DNA from: Nocardia mangyaensis
GTDB lineage: Bacteria; Actinomycetota; Actinomycetes; Mycobacteriales; Mycobacteriaceae
Reading direction: 5' to 3'
DNA: 64,000 bases
NCBI RefSeq assembly: GCF_001886715.1
Contig: NZ_CP018082.1
Coordinates: forward strand, 1,736,001 to 1,800,000
Both the position numbers and the translations under genes were made by a program. This document shows, piece after piece, positions 11,512 through 19,570 of this stretch. Position 1 is the first letter of the stretch. Each line of letters opens with the position of its first letter. Below the pieces are notes generated by a model. That model did not search any database. It was not told the origin of the DNA and saw only the letters and a list, made by a program, of their open reading frames with translations.

Positions 11512-13344
11512 ATGGCTTCGCAGGCCCGTGACGCGCAGGAGCGCAAACGGCACGGCAGGCACTACACGCCGCCCGAGCTCGCGCGGTTTCTGGCGCGACG
11601 GGCGCTGCTGCACGCGCCACGCGCCGACGAACTGCGCGTGCTCGACCCGGCCTGCGGTGATGGTGAGCTGTTGCTCGCGGTGCATCGGGAGCTGACCGCG
11701 ACTGCCCCGGATATCGCGGTGCGGCTCACCGGATACGACCTGGATCGCCACGCGGTCGGCCGCACGGCGCGGCGGGCTTCCGACGAAGGCGTCGCGATCG
11801 ACTGTCGAGCCGAGGACTTCCTCGCCGCCGCGTCCCGCCTGCCCGACCATGCCTTCGACCTGATCATCACCAACCCGCCCTACGTGCGCACCCAGCAGCT
11901 CGGCGGCGCGACCGCCCGACTGCTGAGCAAACAGTTCGGCCTGCGTGGGCGCATCGACCTCACCCACCCGTTCGTCGCCGTCGCCCCTCGTCTGCTCGCC
12001 GCCGACGGCGTGCTCGGCCTGCTGTGCGCCAACCGGTTCCTCACCACTCGCGCCGGCGCGAACCTGCGCCGCATCCTGACCATCGACCTCACCCCGGTCG
12101 AGCTCTACGACCTCGGCGACACCAAACTCTTCACCGCCGCCGTGCTGCCCGCGATCACCGTCGCCACCCGCGCCGACCACCACCCGGACTGCCGCTACGT
12201 CTCGGTGTACGAGGAGCCGGGCGCCGAACCCGATTGCGCCACCGACCTGTTCGACGCGCTCGCCGGTGAGTCCGCCTGCCTGGTGGGTGACGGTGGGCGC
12301 GTGTTCGCGGTGGAGGTGGGAGTTCTGTGCACGGGAGTCGCCGCGTCGGAGACGACGCCGACGGGCACGGGTTCGGCGGGAGAACAGGCAGCAGGCGTTT
12401 CTTCGATGGACACGTCATCGCCGGACCCGGTGTCGATGACCGTGCCGTCGTCGAGCGGGAAGTCCGAGCGGGCGGGTGCGTGGCCGACCTCACCTCTGAG
12501 TGTGCGGGCGAGTTCGCCCGATCGAACTGTCGACACCGCCTGGCGGATGTCGCGGCCCGGGGTGGATCGGTGGCTGGCGCGGATCGCCGAGCGCACCTGG
12601 CGTTCCTTCGGGGAGGCCGCGCGGATCCGGGTGGGGATCAAGACGACGGCGGATCGGGTGTTCATCTCCGATCGGTGGGAGCAGATGGACCCGATGCCGG
12701 AGCCGGAGTTGTTGCGGCAGTTGATCACTCATCATGATCTGCGGCCGTGGCAGGTCGCGATGGCTCGCGGCACCAGAGTGCTGTATCCCTACGATGTCCG
12801 GCAGCCGCGCCGAACGCCGATCGATCTGGCCGAATTCCCGAGCGCGGCGGAGTATCTGCGTTCGCACGAGCAGGTGCTGGCCGGACGACGTTACGTGCTC
12901 GACGGTGGCCGGAAGTGGTTCGAGATCTGGGTGCCGCAGCGTCCACACCTGTGGGGCGCACCGAAATTGGTGTTCCCCGACATCAGCGAGCGACCGCGTT
13001 TCGCGCTGGATCGCTCGGGCGCGGTGGTCAACGGGGACTGCTACTGGATCTCGCTCACCGACCTCGGCGCGGGGAAGGCGGCGACCGAGCTGGCGTATCT
13101 GCTGATGGGCGTGGCGAATTCGGCGCTGGGGCTGCGGTTCTACGACGCGGTGTGCGGGAATCGGTTGTACTCGGGCAGGCGTCGCTGGATCACCCAGTAC
13201 GTGGCGCGCCTGCCGGTGCCCGATCCGGCCGGTCCGGCGGCCGCCGAGATCGTCCGCAGAGTGCGCTCGGTACTGGAAGACGGCGTGCCCGTGGCGGATG
13301 CGGGCGTCGACGAGGTGGTGGCGGCCGCGTTCGGTGTTCAGTGA
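11512..13344 (+). CDS. Orphan N6-adenine DNA methyltransferase, Eco57I/TaqI type
   Basis: A 610-residue protein. Motif I (LDPACGDGELL), which binds S-adenosylmethionine, and the catalytic motif IV NPPY define an N6-adenine DNA methyltransferase. The C-terminal 260 residues (GIKTTADRVFI onward, ending in a region with CGNRLYSGRRRWITQY) resemble TaqI/Eco57I-type target-recognition domains. No nuclease motif and no neighbouring restriction gene are seen, so it is an orphan enzyme or a relic. Residues about 268-338 form a Ser/Thr/Pro/Gly-rich low-complexity insert. ATG 11512 has only a distant purine-rich stretch. The stop overlaps the convergent TetR gene by 7 bp. Confidence 0.75.
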   Translation: MASQARDAQERKRHGRHYTPPELARFLARRALLHAPRADELRVLDPACGDGELLLAVHRELTATAPDIAVRLTGYDLDRHAVGRTARRASDEGVAIDCRAEDFLAAASRLPDHAFDLIITNPPYVRTQQLGGATARLLSKQFGLRGRIDLTHPFVAVAPRLLAADGVLGLLCANRFLTTRAGANLRRILTIDLTPVELYDLGDTKLFTAAVLPAITVATRADHHPDCRYVSVYEEPGAEPDCATDLFDALAGESACLVGDGGRVFAVEVGVLCTGVAASETTPTGTGSAGEQAAGVSSMDTSSPDPVSMTVPSSSGKSERAGAWPTSPLSVRASSPDRTVDTAWRMSRPGVDRWLARIAERTWRSFGEAARIRVGIKTTADRVFISDRWEQMDPMPEPELLRQLITHHDLRPWQVAMARGTRVLYPYDVRQPRRTPIDLAEFPSAAEYLRSHEQVLAGRRYVLDGGRKWFEIWVPQRPHLWGAPKLVFPDISERPRFALDRSGAVVNGDCYWISLTDLGAGKAATELAYLLMGVANSALGLRFYDAVCGNRLYSGRRRWITQYVARLPVPDPAGPAAAEIVRRVRSVLEDGVPVADAGVDEVVAAAFGVQ

Positions 13345-13961
13345 TCGCTGCGGATGCCGACCATCGGCAGCAGCGTGCGGCGGGCGAACTCGCGCCCTGC
13401 TTCGGCGTCGTCGAGGGGGATGAGCCCGTCCGGGGTGAGCGCCAGGGACAGCCCGAGCCTGGCCATGACCTCGGCGACTAGATCGGGGTCGAAATCGGGC
13501 GACGCCTCGCCCGCCGGTAGCTCGCGGAGCTTCTCGGCGAGGTAGGCGCGCCCGACCGCGAGGATCGGCCCGGCGTCGGTGGTGAGCCGGGGCAGGATCA
13601 TCTCCGGCTCGGTGCCGAGCAGCCTGCGCAACAGCTCGTTGCCCGCGATGGTGGTGACGAACGCGACGAAGATCTCGACCATCTGATCGGCGGGATCGGC
13701 GACCGCGCGGACCCGCTCGTCGATCTCGGCCACATAGCGCTGCGCTTCGCGCACGCCGACCGCTTCGACCAGCTCGTTCTTGGATTCGTAGCGCCGATAG
13801 AGGGTGGCCGGGCTGATCCCGGCGCGCCGCGCGATCTCGCCCATGCTCGTGCGTTTGATCCCGAAGTCCAGGAACGCCGACAGTGCGCTGTCGAGCAGCT
13901 TCTCACCGTCGGTGACGGGCTTTTCCAGTATCCGCGCGAGGATGGACGAGACGGTAGGCAT
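13338..13961 (-). CDS. TetR-family transcriptional regulator
   Basis: A 207-residue protein from ATG 13959-13961. The N-terminal helix-turn-helix is clear: LLDSALSAFLDFGIKRTSMG, then EIARRAGISPATLYRRYESK. The C-terminal ligand domain is not identifiable by sequence. Eight bases separate it from a small upstream gene with a strong ribosome-binding site, so the two are probably cotranscribed. The upstream gap (14158-14272) contains a short AGGT-TT-ACCT inverted repeat that could be an operator. Ligand and targets are unknown. Confidence 0.85.
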   Translation of the reverse strand: MPTVSSILARILEKPVTDGEKLLDSALSAFLDFGIKRTSMGEIARRAGISPATLYRRYESKNELVEAVGVREAQRYVAEIDERVRAVADPADQMVEIFVAFVTTIAGNELLRRLLGTEPEMILPRLTTDAGPILAVGRAYLAEKLRELPAGEASPDFDPDLVAEVMARLGLSLALTPDGLIPLDDAEAGREFARRTLLPMVGIRSDH

Positions 13962-13968
13962 CGCCCCA

Positions 13969-14157
13969 TTATCCTCGTGGCGCCAGATCCAGCGCGGCCA
14001 TCTCCTGCTCGATCGCATTGGCGGCGAAATGGACTCCGCGCGAACGTAATTCGTGGACGCGGCACCGAAGTGCCTCGATTCCGCCCGGCTGGGCGGCGAT
14101 ATCGGCCACGCTGAGCCGTCCCCCCGCTCGGTGCACACCGGCCTGCATGTATGCCAC
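13969..14157 (-). CDS. Small hypothetical protein ahead of tetR
   Basis: GTG 14155-14157 is preceded, at seven bases, by a perfect AGGAGG ribosome-binding site (complement of 14165-14170). The 62-residue product contains AGGRLSVADIAAQPGGIEALR and a helical C-terminus (FAANAIEQEMAALDL). No family is recognised. It ends seven bases before the TetR start on the same strand, the spacing of an operon. The quality of the ribosome-binding site is the main evidence that it is a real gene. Confidence 0.5.
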   Translation of the reverse strand: MAYMQAGVHRAGGRLSVADIAAQPGGIEALRCRVHELRSRGVHFAANAIEQEMAALDLAPRG

Positions 14158-14272
14158 CGTGATACCTCCTGCCTCGCGTATCCGGTGCCGACCGAAACTC
14201 TCATGATCGGACGCAATACGCAGGGCAAATGCTATCAGGTTTACCTACTGGACACTTGCTCAGTGTGATGGT

Positions 14273-14788
14273 TCACAACACCTCGGCATCCCGGTGCGCC
14301 GCGATGTTGTGCACGTACACTGCCGCGTTGAGCTTGATCCCGTCCTGCTGTCCCTGGGTCAGCTCGCGCCGCACCTTGCCCGGCACCCCCGCGACCAGTG
14401 ATCCGGGCGGAATCTGCGCGCCCTCGGGGATCAGCGCGTTGGCCGCGATCAGGCTGCCCGCGCCGATCACCGCACCGTTGAGCACCGTCGCACCCATACC
14501 GACCAGTACGTCGTCGCCGATGGTGCAGCCGTGCAGAATCGCATTGTGGCCCACCGAGACCCCGGTGCCCACGGTGAGCGGGAAGCCCGGATCGGCGTGC
14601 AGGACGCAACCGTCCTGGATATTGGTTCCGGCGCCGACGCTGATCTCCTCGAGGTCGCCGCGCAGTACCGCCGAGTACCAGATGCCGACCTCGGCGGCCA
14701 GGCGCACCCGGCCGATCACGGTCGCGTTGGGCGCGATCCACGCGGTGTCGTCGATCTCCGGTTCGAACCCGGTCACCTTGATGATCAT
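14273..14788 (-). CDS. Gamma-carbonic-anhydrase-like hexapeptide-repeat protein
   Basis: A 171-residue left-handed beta-helix protein. Hexapeptide repeats run through most of the chain (WIAPNATVIGRVRLAAEVGI, GVSVGHNAILHGCTIGDDVL), and metal-ligand histidines appear in LHADPG, VGHNAILHG; these match the CaiE/YrdA/PaaY branch of gamma-class carbonic anhydrases. ATG 14786-14788 gives the family-typical MIIKVTGF N-terminus; the long upstream open frame is not coding. The stop lies next to the TetR operon promoter region. Divergent from ald. Enzymatic activity of this branch is variable. Confidence 0.88.
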   Translation of the reverse strand: MIIKVTGFEPEIDDTAWIAPNATVIGRVRLAAEVGIWYSAVLRGDLEEISVGAGTNIQDGCVLHADPGFPLTVGTGVSVGHNAILHGCTIGDDVLVGMGATVLNGAVIGAGSLIAANALIPEGAQIPPGSLVAGVPGKVRRELTQGQQDGIKLNAAVYVHNIAAHRDAEVL

Positions 14789-14833
14789 GCGGTGATTATT
14801 GCGCTGTCCCGGCGAACCGGGCGCGGTGGGCCG

Positions 14834-14874
14834 CCGCAGCGGTGCCGCTCCGGTGCGGAGCGGCACCGCTGCGG
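14834..14874. other. 18-bp perfect stem-loop in the divergent gammaCA/ald gap
   Basis: Left arm 14834-14851, loop GGTGC, right arm 14857-14874, with every pair matched; the arms contain GCAGCGGTGCCGCTCC. It is in the middle of a 186-bp gap between two divergent genes, so it is not needed as a terminator for either. It may be a protein-binding palindrome, a transcription insulator, or a cruciform element. Confidence 0.5.
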
Positions 14875-14974
14875 GCTCGTGGCGCTGCCGGAACCCGCGC
14901 TGGTCGGGCCATCCCGATCCGACACGCGAACCAGGTCGGCCGAATCCGCTCCGGGCACGTCCTAGGCTGGCCGG

Positions 14975-16087
14975 ATGACGGGTGCAGGCGTGACGGTCGG
15001 GGTGCCGACGGAGGTCAAGCCGCAGGAATTCCGGGTGGCGCTCACGCCGGCGGGTGCCAGCGAACTGGTCGCGCACGGACACGAGGTGCTGGTACAGGCC
15101 GGAGCCGGGGTCGGTTCGGGATTCGCCGATGACGACTATCGCGGCGCGGGCGCGCGGATCGTGGCAGACGCCGAGCAGGTGTGGGCCGAGGCCGCTGTGG
15201 TGTTGAAGGTGAAAGAGCCCATCGCGCAGGAGTACTCGCTGATGCGCCGCGACCAGGTGCTGTTCACCTACCTGCATCTGGCCGCGTCGAAGCAGTGCAC
15301 CGACGCGATTCTCGCCTCGGGCATCACCGCGATCGCCTACGAGACGGTGCGCGCGCCGGACGGTTCGCTGCCGCTGCTCGCGCCGATGAGCGAGGTGGCG
15401 GGCAAGCTGAGTGCCCAGGTCGGCGCCTATCACCTGATGGCTCCGCTGGGCGGGGGCGGTGTGCTGCTCGGCGGGGTCCCCGGCGTCCGCCCGGCCGACG
15501 TGGTGGTGCTCGGCGGGGGCGTGGCGGGGACCAACGCGGCGAGTGTGGCGGTCGGGATGGGCGCCACGGTGAGCGTGCTCGATACGAATCTGGCGCGCTT
15601 GCGGGAACTCGATGCCCGCTTCGCCGGACGCGTCGGCACCCTCGCCTCGCACGCGTGGGAGATCGACAAGGCCGTGCGGGCGGCGGATCTGGTGATCGGT
15701 TCGGTCCTCGTGCCGGGCGCCAAGGCGCCGACATTGGTGTCCGACGAACTCGTCGCCCGGATGCGTCCTGGCTCGGTCCTCGTCGACATCGCCGTCGACC
15801 AGGGCGGCTGCTTCGCCTCCACGCGCCCGACCACCCACGCGAACCCGACCTTCCCGGTGGCGGATTCACTCTTCTACTGCGTGGCGAACATGCCCGGGGC
15901 GGTACCCCACACCTCGACGGTCGCCCTCACCAACGCGACGCTGCCCTATGCGCGCGCCATCGCCGACCGAGGCTGGCGCGGTGCCTGCACCGCCGACCCC
16001 GGCCTCGCCGCCGGTCTCACCGCCGTGGACGGCAAACTCCTCTCCGCCGAGGTCGCCGCCGCCCACGCCTACCCCCTCGACGCGTAG
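14975..16087 (+). CDS. ald: Alanine dehydrogenase
   Basis: A 370-residue NAD-dependent enzyme interconverting L-alanine with pyruvate and ammonia (and able to reduce glyoxylate in mycobacteria). Seen: MTGAGVTVGVPTEVKPQEFR at the N-terminus, the catalytic Lys in VLKVKEP, the catalytic His in YLHLAASK, and the Rossmann glycine motif VVLGGGVAGTNAA. Length matches the M. tuberculosis enzyme (371). The start ATG 14975 is the obvious one. It converges on the ECF41 sigma gene across a hairpin repeat. Confidence 0.95.
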   Translation: MTGAGVTVGVPTEVKPQEFRVALTPAGASELVAHGHEVLVQAGAGVGSGFADDDYRGAGARIVADAEQVWAEAAVVLKVKEPIAQEYSLMRRDQVLFTYLHLAASKQCTDAILASGITAIAYETVRAPDGSLPLLAPMSEVAGKLSAQVGAYHLMAPLGGGGVLLGGVPGVRPADVVVLGGGVAGTNAASVAVGMGATVSVLDTNLARLRELDARFAGRVGTLASHAWEIDKAVRAADLVIGSVLVPGAKAPTLVSDELVARMRPGSVLVDIAVDQGGCFASTRPTTHANPTFPVADSLFYCVANMPGAVPHTSTVALTNATLPYARAIADRGWRGACTADPGLAAGLTAVDGKLLSAEVAAAHAYPLDA

Positions 16088-16101
16088 CCACCTGGGCCGC
16101 T

Positions 16102-16152
16102 GATCACCATGCTGTGGTGGCGAGGGGCGAACGCCACCACAGCGTGATGATC
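16102..16152. repeat. Intergenic palindrome, copy 2, in a convergent gap
   Basis: Two 21-base arms (16102-16122 and 16132-16152) pair at 19 positions around a 9-base loop. The left arm starts GATCACCATGCTGTGGTGG. It starts 14 bp after the ald stop and faces the ECF41 stop. Sequence and context resemble 10583-10643: both begin with GATCACCA and a GCT-TGGTG block, and are followed by TGATCTTG. Likely a bidirectional terminator built from a repeated element. Confidence 0.6.
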
Positions 16153-16163
16153 TTGGTTCGGGG

Positions 16164-17102
16164 TCAGTGGTTGCCGAAGGACCAGTCACCTTCGGTGGGG
16201 AGGTCGTGGAGTTTGTCAGGGTTGCGGACGATGTCGAGGGCGGTGATGCGTCCCTGGTCGACCACGAAGGAGAAGACGCCGATGTTGGCGCCGTCGTGAA
16301 CCACCAGACCGGGGACGCCGTTGACCAGGACCGACCTGCCCCAGCCACCCGCGGCCGAGGGTGCGTGGTACCAGCCCAGCAGCATCTTCGCGATGAGTTC
16401 CGCGCCGCGCACGGGCTGACGGACCGCGGGGACCTTGCCGCCACCGTCGGCGGTGAGGACCACGTTCTCGTCGAGCACGCCGAGCAGCGAACGCAGATCG
16501 CCCGATCGCCAGGCCAGCGCGAACGCCGACACGACCCGCTCCTGTTCGACGGGGGAAGCGGGAAAGCGAGGGGTGCCGATCTCCACGTGCTTGCGGGCGC
16601 GGGAGGCGAGCTGGCGAACGGCGGCGGGCGTGCGTCCGACGACCTCGGCGACTTCGGGGCCGGTCATACCGAACACGTCCTGCAGGACGAAGGCGGTGCG
16701 CTCGGCGGGTGACAGCGACTCCAAGACGACCAGCAAGGCGGTGGTGACCCGCTCGTCCTGGGAGATCCGGTCGGCCGGGTCGTCCCAGGTGACTTGCGGT
16801 TCGGGCAGCCACTCGCCGACATACTGCTCACGACGGGCGCGTGCGGAGCCGAGGTGGTCGAGGGCGAGCCGACCGGTGACGGTGGTCAGCCAGGCGCGCA
16901 GATTGTCGATCTCGCCCGCCGTGCCCGCGGCGAACTGCCGCTGCAGGCGCAGCCACGCATCCTGCACGACGTCTTCGGCGTCGCTGAGGCTGCCGAGCGT
17001 GCTGTAGGCGAGTCGGCGCAGGTACGGGCGGTGTTCCTCGAAACGGCGGGCCAGTTCGGCCTGATCGAGGGGCTGCGGTGAGTCGGTCATCGTGGTCGCC
17101 AT
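16164..17102 (-). CDS. ECF41-group sigma factor with SnoaL-like C-terminal domain
   Basis: A 312-residue sigma factor. Region 2 (DAEDVVQDAWLRLQR) and region 4 (SPAERTAFVLQDVFGMTGPE) are followed by a SnoaL-like extension. The three signature motifs of the ECF41 group are all present: WLPEP at 98-102 in the linker, DGGGK at 219-223 and NPDKL at 294-298. In this group the fused domain takes the place of an anti-sigma factor and modulates activity. ATG 17100-17102 is chosen; a second in-frame ATG follows 12 bases on. Known members sit beside a carboxymuconolactone-decarboxylase, oxidoreductase or epimerase gene; none is nearby here. Confidence 0.92.
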   Translation of the reverse strand: MATTMTDSPQPLDQAELARRFEEHRPYLRRLAYSTLGSLSDAEDVVQDAWLRLQRQFAAGTAGEIDNLRAWLTTVTGRLALDHLGSARARREQYVGEWLPEPQVTWDDPADRISQDERVTTALLVVLESLSPAERTAFVLQDVFGMTGPEVAEVVGRTPAAVRQLASRARKHVEIGTPRFPASPVEQERVVSAFALAWRSGDLRSLLGVLDENVVLTADGGGKVPAVRQPVRGAELIAKMLLGWYHAPSAAGGWGRSVLVNGVPGLVVHDGANIGVFSFVVDQGRITALDIVRNPDKLHDLPTEGDWSFGNH

Positions 17103-17151
17103 TCGGTTGTCCGCCCCGGTGCCGGGGATGAGAAAAGTCTGTCGCAGAGAT

Positions 17152-17178
17152 GACGAACCCGGCGCACCCGGTGTGACA
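17152..17178 (-). promoter_or_regulatory. ECF41-type promoter of the sigma gene
   Basis: On the minus strand the -35 element TGTCACA (complement of 17172-17178) and the -10 element CGTC (complement of 17152-17155) are separated by exactly 16 bases. This matches the published ECF41 consensus and points at the ECF41 gene 50 bp away, so autoregulation is expected. It also lies within 30-50 bp of the divergent cobD start. Confidence 0.75.
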
Positions 17179-17204
17179 TTCCCGCCACCGGCTACCCTCG
17201 CCCC

Positions 17205-18128
17205 GTGCAGAAGGCGACATCGACCGCGTGCGGGCTGGTGCTGGGATTCGTGCTCGATCGGGTGTTCGCCGATCCCCGGCGCTGGCATCCGGTCGCCGGA
17301 TTCGGTACTGCGGCAGCGGCGTTGGAACGGTCGACCTATGCCGATGACCGGCGGGCCGGGGTGGTGCACGAGGTCGTGGCGGTGGGGTCGGTCGTCGCGT
17401 TCGGCGCTGCCGTCGCCCGGGGTGGGTTGCTCGCGACCGCGTTGGCCACCTGGACGGTGTTGGGCGGGCGCAGTCTCGCTCGCGCGGGGCACGCCATGGC
17501 TGATCGGCTCGATGCCGATGACCTCGCCGGAGCACGGGAGCTGTTGCCGTCGCTGTGCGGGCGGGATCCCTCGGTGCTCGATGCCGACGGGTTGGCGCGG
17601 GCGGCGCTGGAATCGATGGCCGAGAACACCTCGGACGCGACGGTCGCGCCATTGCTGTGGGGTGCGGTGGCGGGGGTGCCGGGGTTGCTGGGATATCGGG
17701 CGGTGAACACCCTCGATGCGATGGTCGGGTATCGGAACGAACGGTATGAGCGGTTCGGCTGGGCGGCGGCGCGGACCGATGATGTGGCGAATCTGGTGCC
17801 TGCTCGGGTGACCGGTGTGTTGACGGTGGGGTTGGCGCCGCTGGTCGGCGGCACCCCGGGGGCGGCATGGCGGGCGTGGCGGCGCGATGCGGGCAAGCAT
17901 CCGAGCCCGAACGCGGGGGTCGTAGAGGCGTCGATGGCGGGCGCGTTGGGGGTCCAGCTCGGGGGCCGGACACAGTACCGGCACGGTGCCGAGCTACGGC
18001 CGACGCTGGGGGAGGGACCTGCGCCGAGGACCGCGGATCTGCGGCGGGCGGTGCGGATGTCGGAGGCGGTGCAGGTGGGGGCTGTGGTGGTGGCGGGGAT
18101 CGTGGGGTGGGTTGTTCGGCGGGGGTGA
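17205..18128 (+). CDS. cobD: Adenosylcobinamide-phosphate synthase, CobD/CbiB
   Basis: A 307-residue membrane protein of cobalamin biosynthesis, attaching the aminopropanol arm to adenosylcobyric acid. Family motifs seen: DRVFADPRRWHPVAGFG near the N-terminus, ARAALESMAENTSDATVAPL, and the PNAGVVEASMAGALGVQLGG block near the C-terminus; hydrophobic segments occur around residues 50-90 and at the end. GTG 17205 is the only start near the conserved N-terminus. With cobC downstream it forms the aminopropanol branch genes, as in M. tuberculosis Rv2231c-Rv2236c. Confidence 0.93.
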   Translation: MQKATSTACGLVLGFVLDRVFADPRRWHPVAGFGTAAAALERSTYADDRRAGVVHEVVAVGSVVAFGAAVARGGLLATALATWTVLGGRSLARAGHAMADRLDADDLAGARELLPSLCGRDPSVLDADGLARAALESMAENTSDATVAPLLWGAVAGVPGLLGYRAVNTLDAMVGYRNERYERFGWAAARTDDVANLVPARVTGVLTVGLAPLVGGTPGAAWRAWRRDAGKHPSPNAGVVEASMAGALGVQLGGRTQYRHGAELRPTLGEGPAPRTADLRRAVRMSEAVQVGAVVVAGIVGWVVRRG

Positions 18129-18160
18129 GCGGACGGTGCGGGTGCGGTCAGGTGGCGATG

Positions 18161-19033
18161 TCAGCGGTAGCGGCCGTAGCGGTCCGCGAGGCGGGCTTCG
18201 GTGTTCGGGGTGGCGGGAGCGGTCGAGTCTTCGGCGGGGATGGCTGTGGACTCGGAGCTGGTGGGGGTGGCGCGGTCGCGGCGGCGGGCGCGGAGTTCGG
18301 CTACGACGAAATAGCCGAGACCGAGGGGGGCCATGATGCCGAAGGCGAGCCATTGCAGGCCGTAGGAGAGGTAGGGGCCCGCGTCGAGCTGGGGCAGGGG
18401 GGTGGGGGTGTAGGCGCCGGGCTGGTTCTCGGCCAGTTGGAGGTAGCCGCCCTTGTCGGTGCCGGTCGGGATGGGTGTGAGGGTGGTGCCGAGGACGGTC
18501 GATTCCTGCGTGGTGTCGATGGTGTAGACCTGCCGGTAGCCGTCTTGGGTGCTCGGGGCCTTGTCGGGGACGACGCCCTCGGACGCGCGCACCCTGGCGT
18601 CGAGGCGCTGCGGGCCCGTGGGCGGATCGGTGATGGCGGGCGGACGGGTGCCGTCGACGGCGGCGACGAGGCCGCGGTCGACGAGCAGGGTGCGGCCATC
18701 GTCGAGGCGGAAGGCGGCCAGTACCGCGTAGCCGGGGGCTCCGTCGAGGTGGCGCAGGCGCACGAGCACGGTCGACTCGGGCAGGTAGCTGCCGGTCGCG
18801 GTGACATTGCGCCATTCGGTGTGGGTCGTGGGGTCACCGTCGAGGATGTCGGTCACGGGCACCGGATCGGCCTGCACGGACTCGGCGATCAACTGATTGC
18901 GGTGCTCGGTGCTGTCGCTCTTGCCCAGCTGCCACGGCGCGAGCACGGTGAAGCACAGGTAGGCGAACGCGACGACGATCACCCCGAGGATCAGCCAGCT
19001 CGGGCGCAGCAGGAAGGCGAGTTTGCGGATCAT
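18161..19033 (-). CDS. SURF1 family protein
   Basis: A 290-residue membrane protein of the SURF1/Shy1 family, which assists cytochrome c oxidase assembly. Two membrane segments flank an extracytoplasmic domain: SWLILGVIVVAFAYLCFTVL at about residues 12-31, followed by the family-typical APWQLGK, and LQWLAFGIMAPLGLGYFVVA near the C-terminus. A polar tail rich in Ser/Thr/Ala follows. ATG 19031-19033 overlaps the ptpA stop by four bases (ATGA), so the two genes are translationally coupled. Confidence 0.9.
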   Translation of the reverse strand: MIRKLAFLLRPSWLILGVIVVAFAYLCFTVLAPWQLGKSDSTEHRNQLIAESVQADPVPVTDILDGDPTTHTEWRNVTATGSYLPESTVLVRLRHLDGAPGYAVLAAFRLDDGRTLLVDRGLVAAVDGTRPPAITDPPTGPQRLDARVRASEGVVPDKAPSTQDGYRQVYTIDTTQESTVLGTTLTPIPTGTDKGGYLQLAENQPGAYTPTPLPQLDAGPYLSYGLQWLAFGIMAPLGLGYFVVAELRARRRDRATPTSSESTAIPAEDSTAPATPNTEARLADRYGRYR

Positions 19034-19518
19034 CGGGCATCGGCGGGGCTGCGGGTGGCGAGTGCGGCGTGCACCCAGTCGAGCAGGCCGGGGACGGCGG
19101 CTTCGATCTGGTCGCGGACGAGGTCGAAATCGGTCTGGTCGCCGTAGTACGGGTCGGGCACGTCGCTGCCGTCGGCGGCCGGATCGAAGCTGCGCAACAG
19201 TCGGCGTCGCTCGGTCGGCACGCCGCGGTGGGCCAGTTCCCGGTCGTGGCCGGTGTCGAGGGCGACGACCAGGTCGGCGTCGCGGTGCTCGGGCCCGAAG
19301 GTGGCCGCGATGTGCTCGGTGTCGTAGCCCGCGCGGCGCAACGTCGCCTCGGTCCGCGGATCGGCCGGATCGCCGACATGCCACGATCCGGTCCCCGCGC
19401 TGCTGACCCGCACCCGGTTCGCCAGCCCGGCCCGGAACAGATGCGCCTCGAACATCTTCGCGGCCATCGGGGACCGGCAGATGTTGCCCGTGCAGATGAA
19501 CGTGACGTGTAGATCCAC
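19030..19518 (-). CDS. ptpA: Low-molecular-weight protein tyrosine phosphatase
   Basis: A 162-residue phosphatase. The P-loop CTGNICRS (nucleophile Cys9, Arg15) is at the N-terminus and the general-acid loop reads PDPYYGD near residue 120. Size and position beside a SURF1 gene match M. tuberculosis PtpA (Rv2234), which is secreted and acts on host proteins; a host role here is inference only. GTG at 19516-19518 is the start. It is the first gene of a two-gene operon with SURF1. Confidence 0.95.
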   Translation of the reverse strand: MDLHVTFICTGNICRSPMAAKMFEAHLFRAGLANRVRVSSAGTGSWHVGDPADPRTEATLRRAGYDTEHIAATFGPEHRDADLVVALDTGHDRELAHRGVPTERRRLLRSFDPAADGSDVPDPYYGDQTDFDLVRDQIEAAVPGLLDWVHAALATRSPADAR

Positions 19519-19570
19519 GCGCCCATTCTCGCCGGTGCCGCCGAACGCGCGCCACGTAGGGTGTTCAGTT

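Noticed and set aside
12327..12737. Alternative plus-strand frame inside the methyltransferase gene, suggesting a frameshift
   Set aside because: The main frame stays open and resumes with good target-recognition-domain sequence; the alternative frame has shadow composition. The low-complexity insert explains the odd stretch.
14789..15838. Upstream extension of the gamma-carbonic-anhydrase frame to 521 codons
   Set aside because: The extension is antisense to ald, which is clearly coding; the family N-terminus MIIKV begins at 14788.
17103..17984. Upstream extension of the ECF41 frame to 606 codons
   Set aside because: It is antisense to cobD and passes through the ECF41 promoter; the sigma-factor homology starts at 17102.
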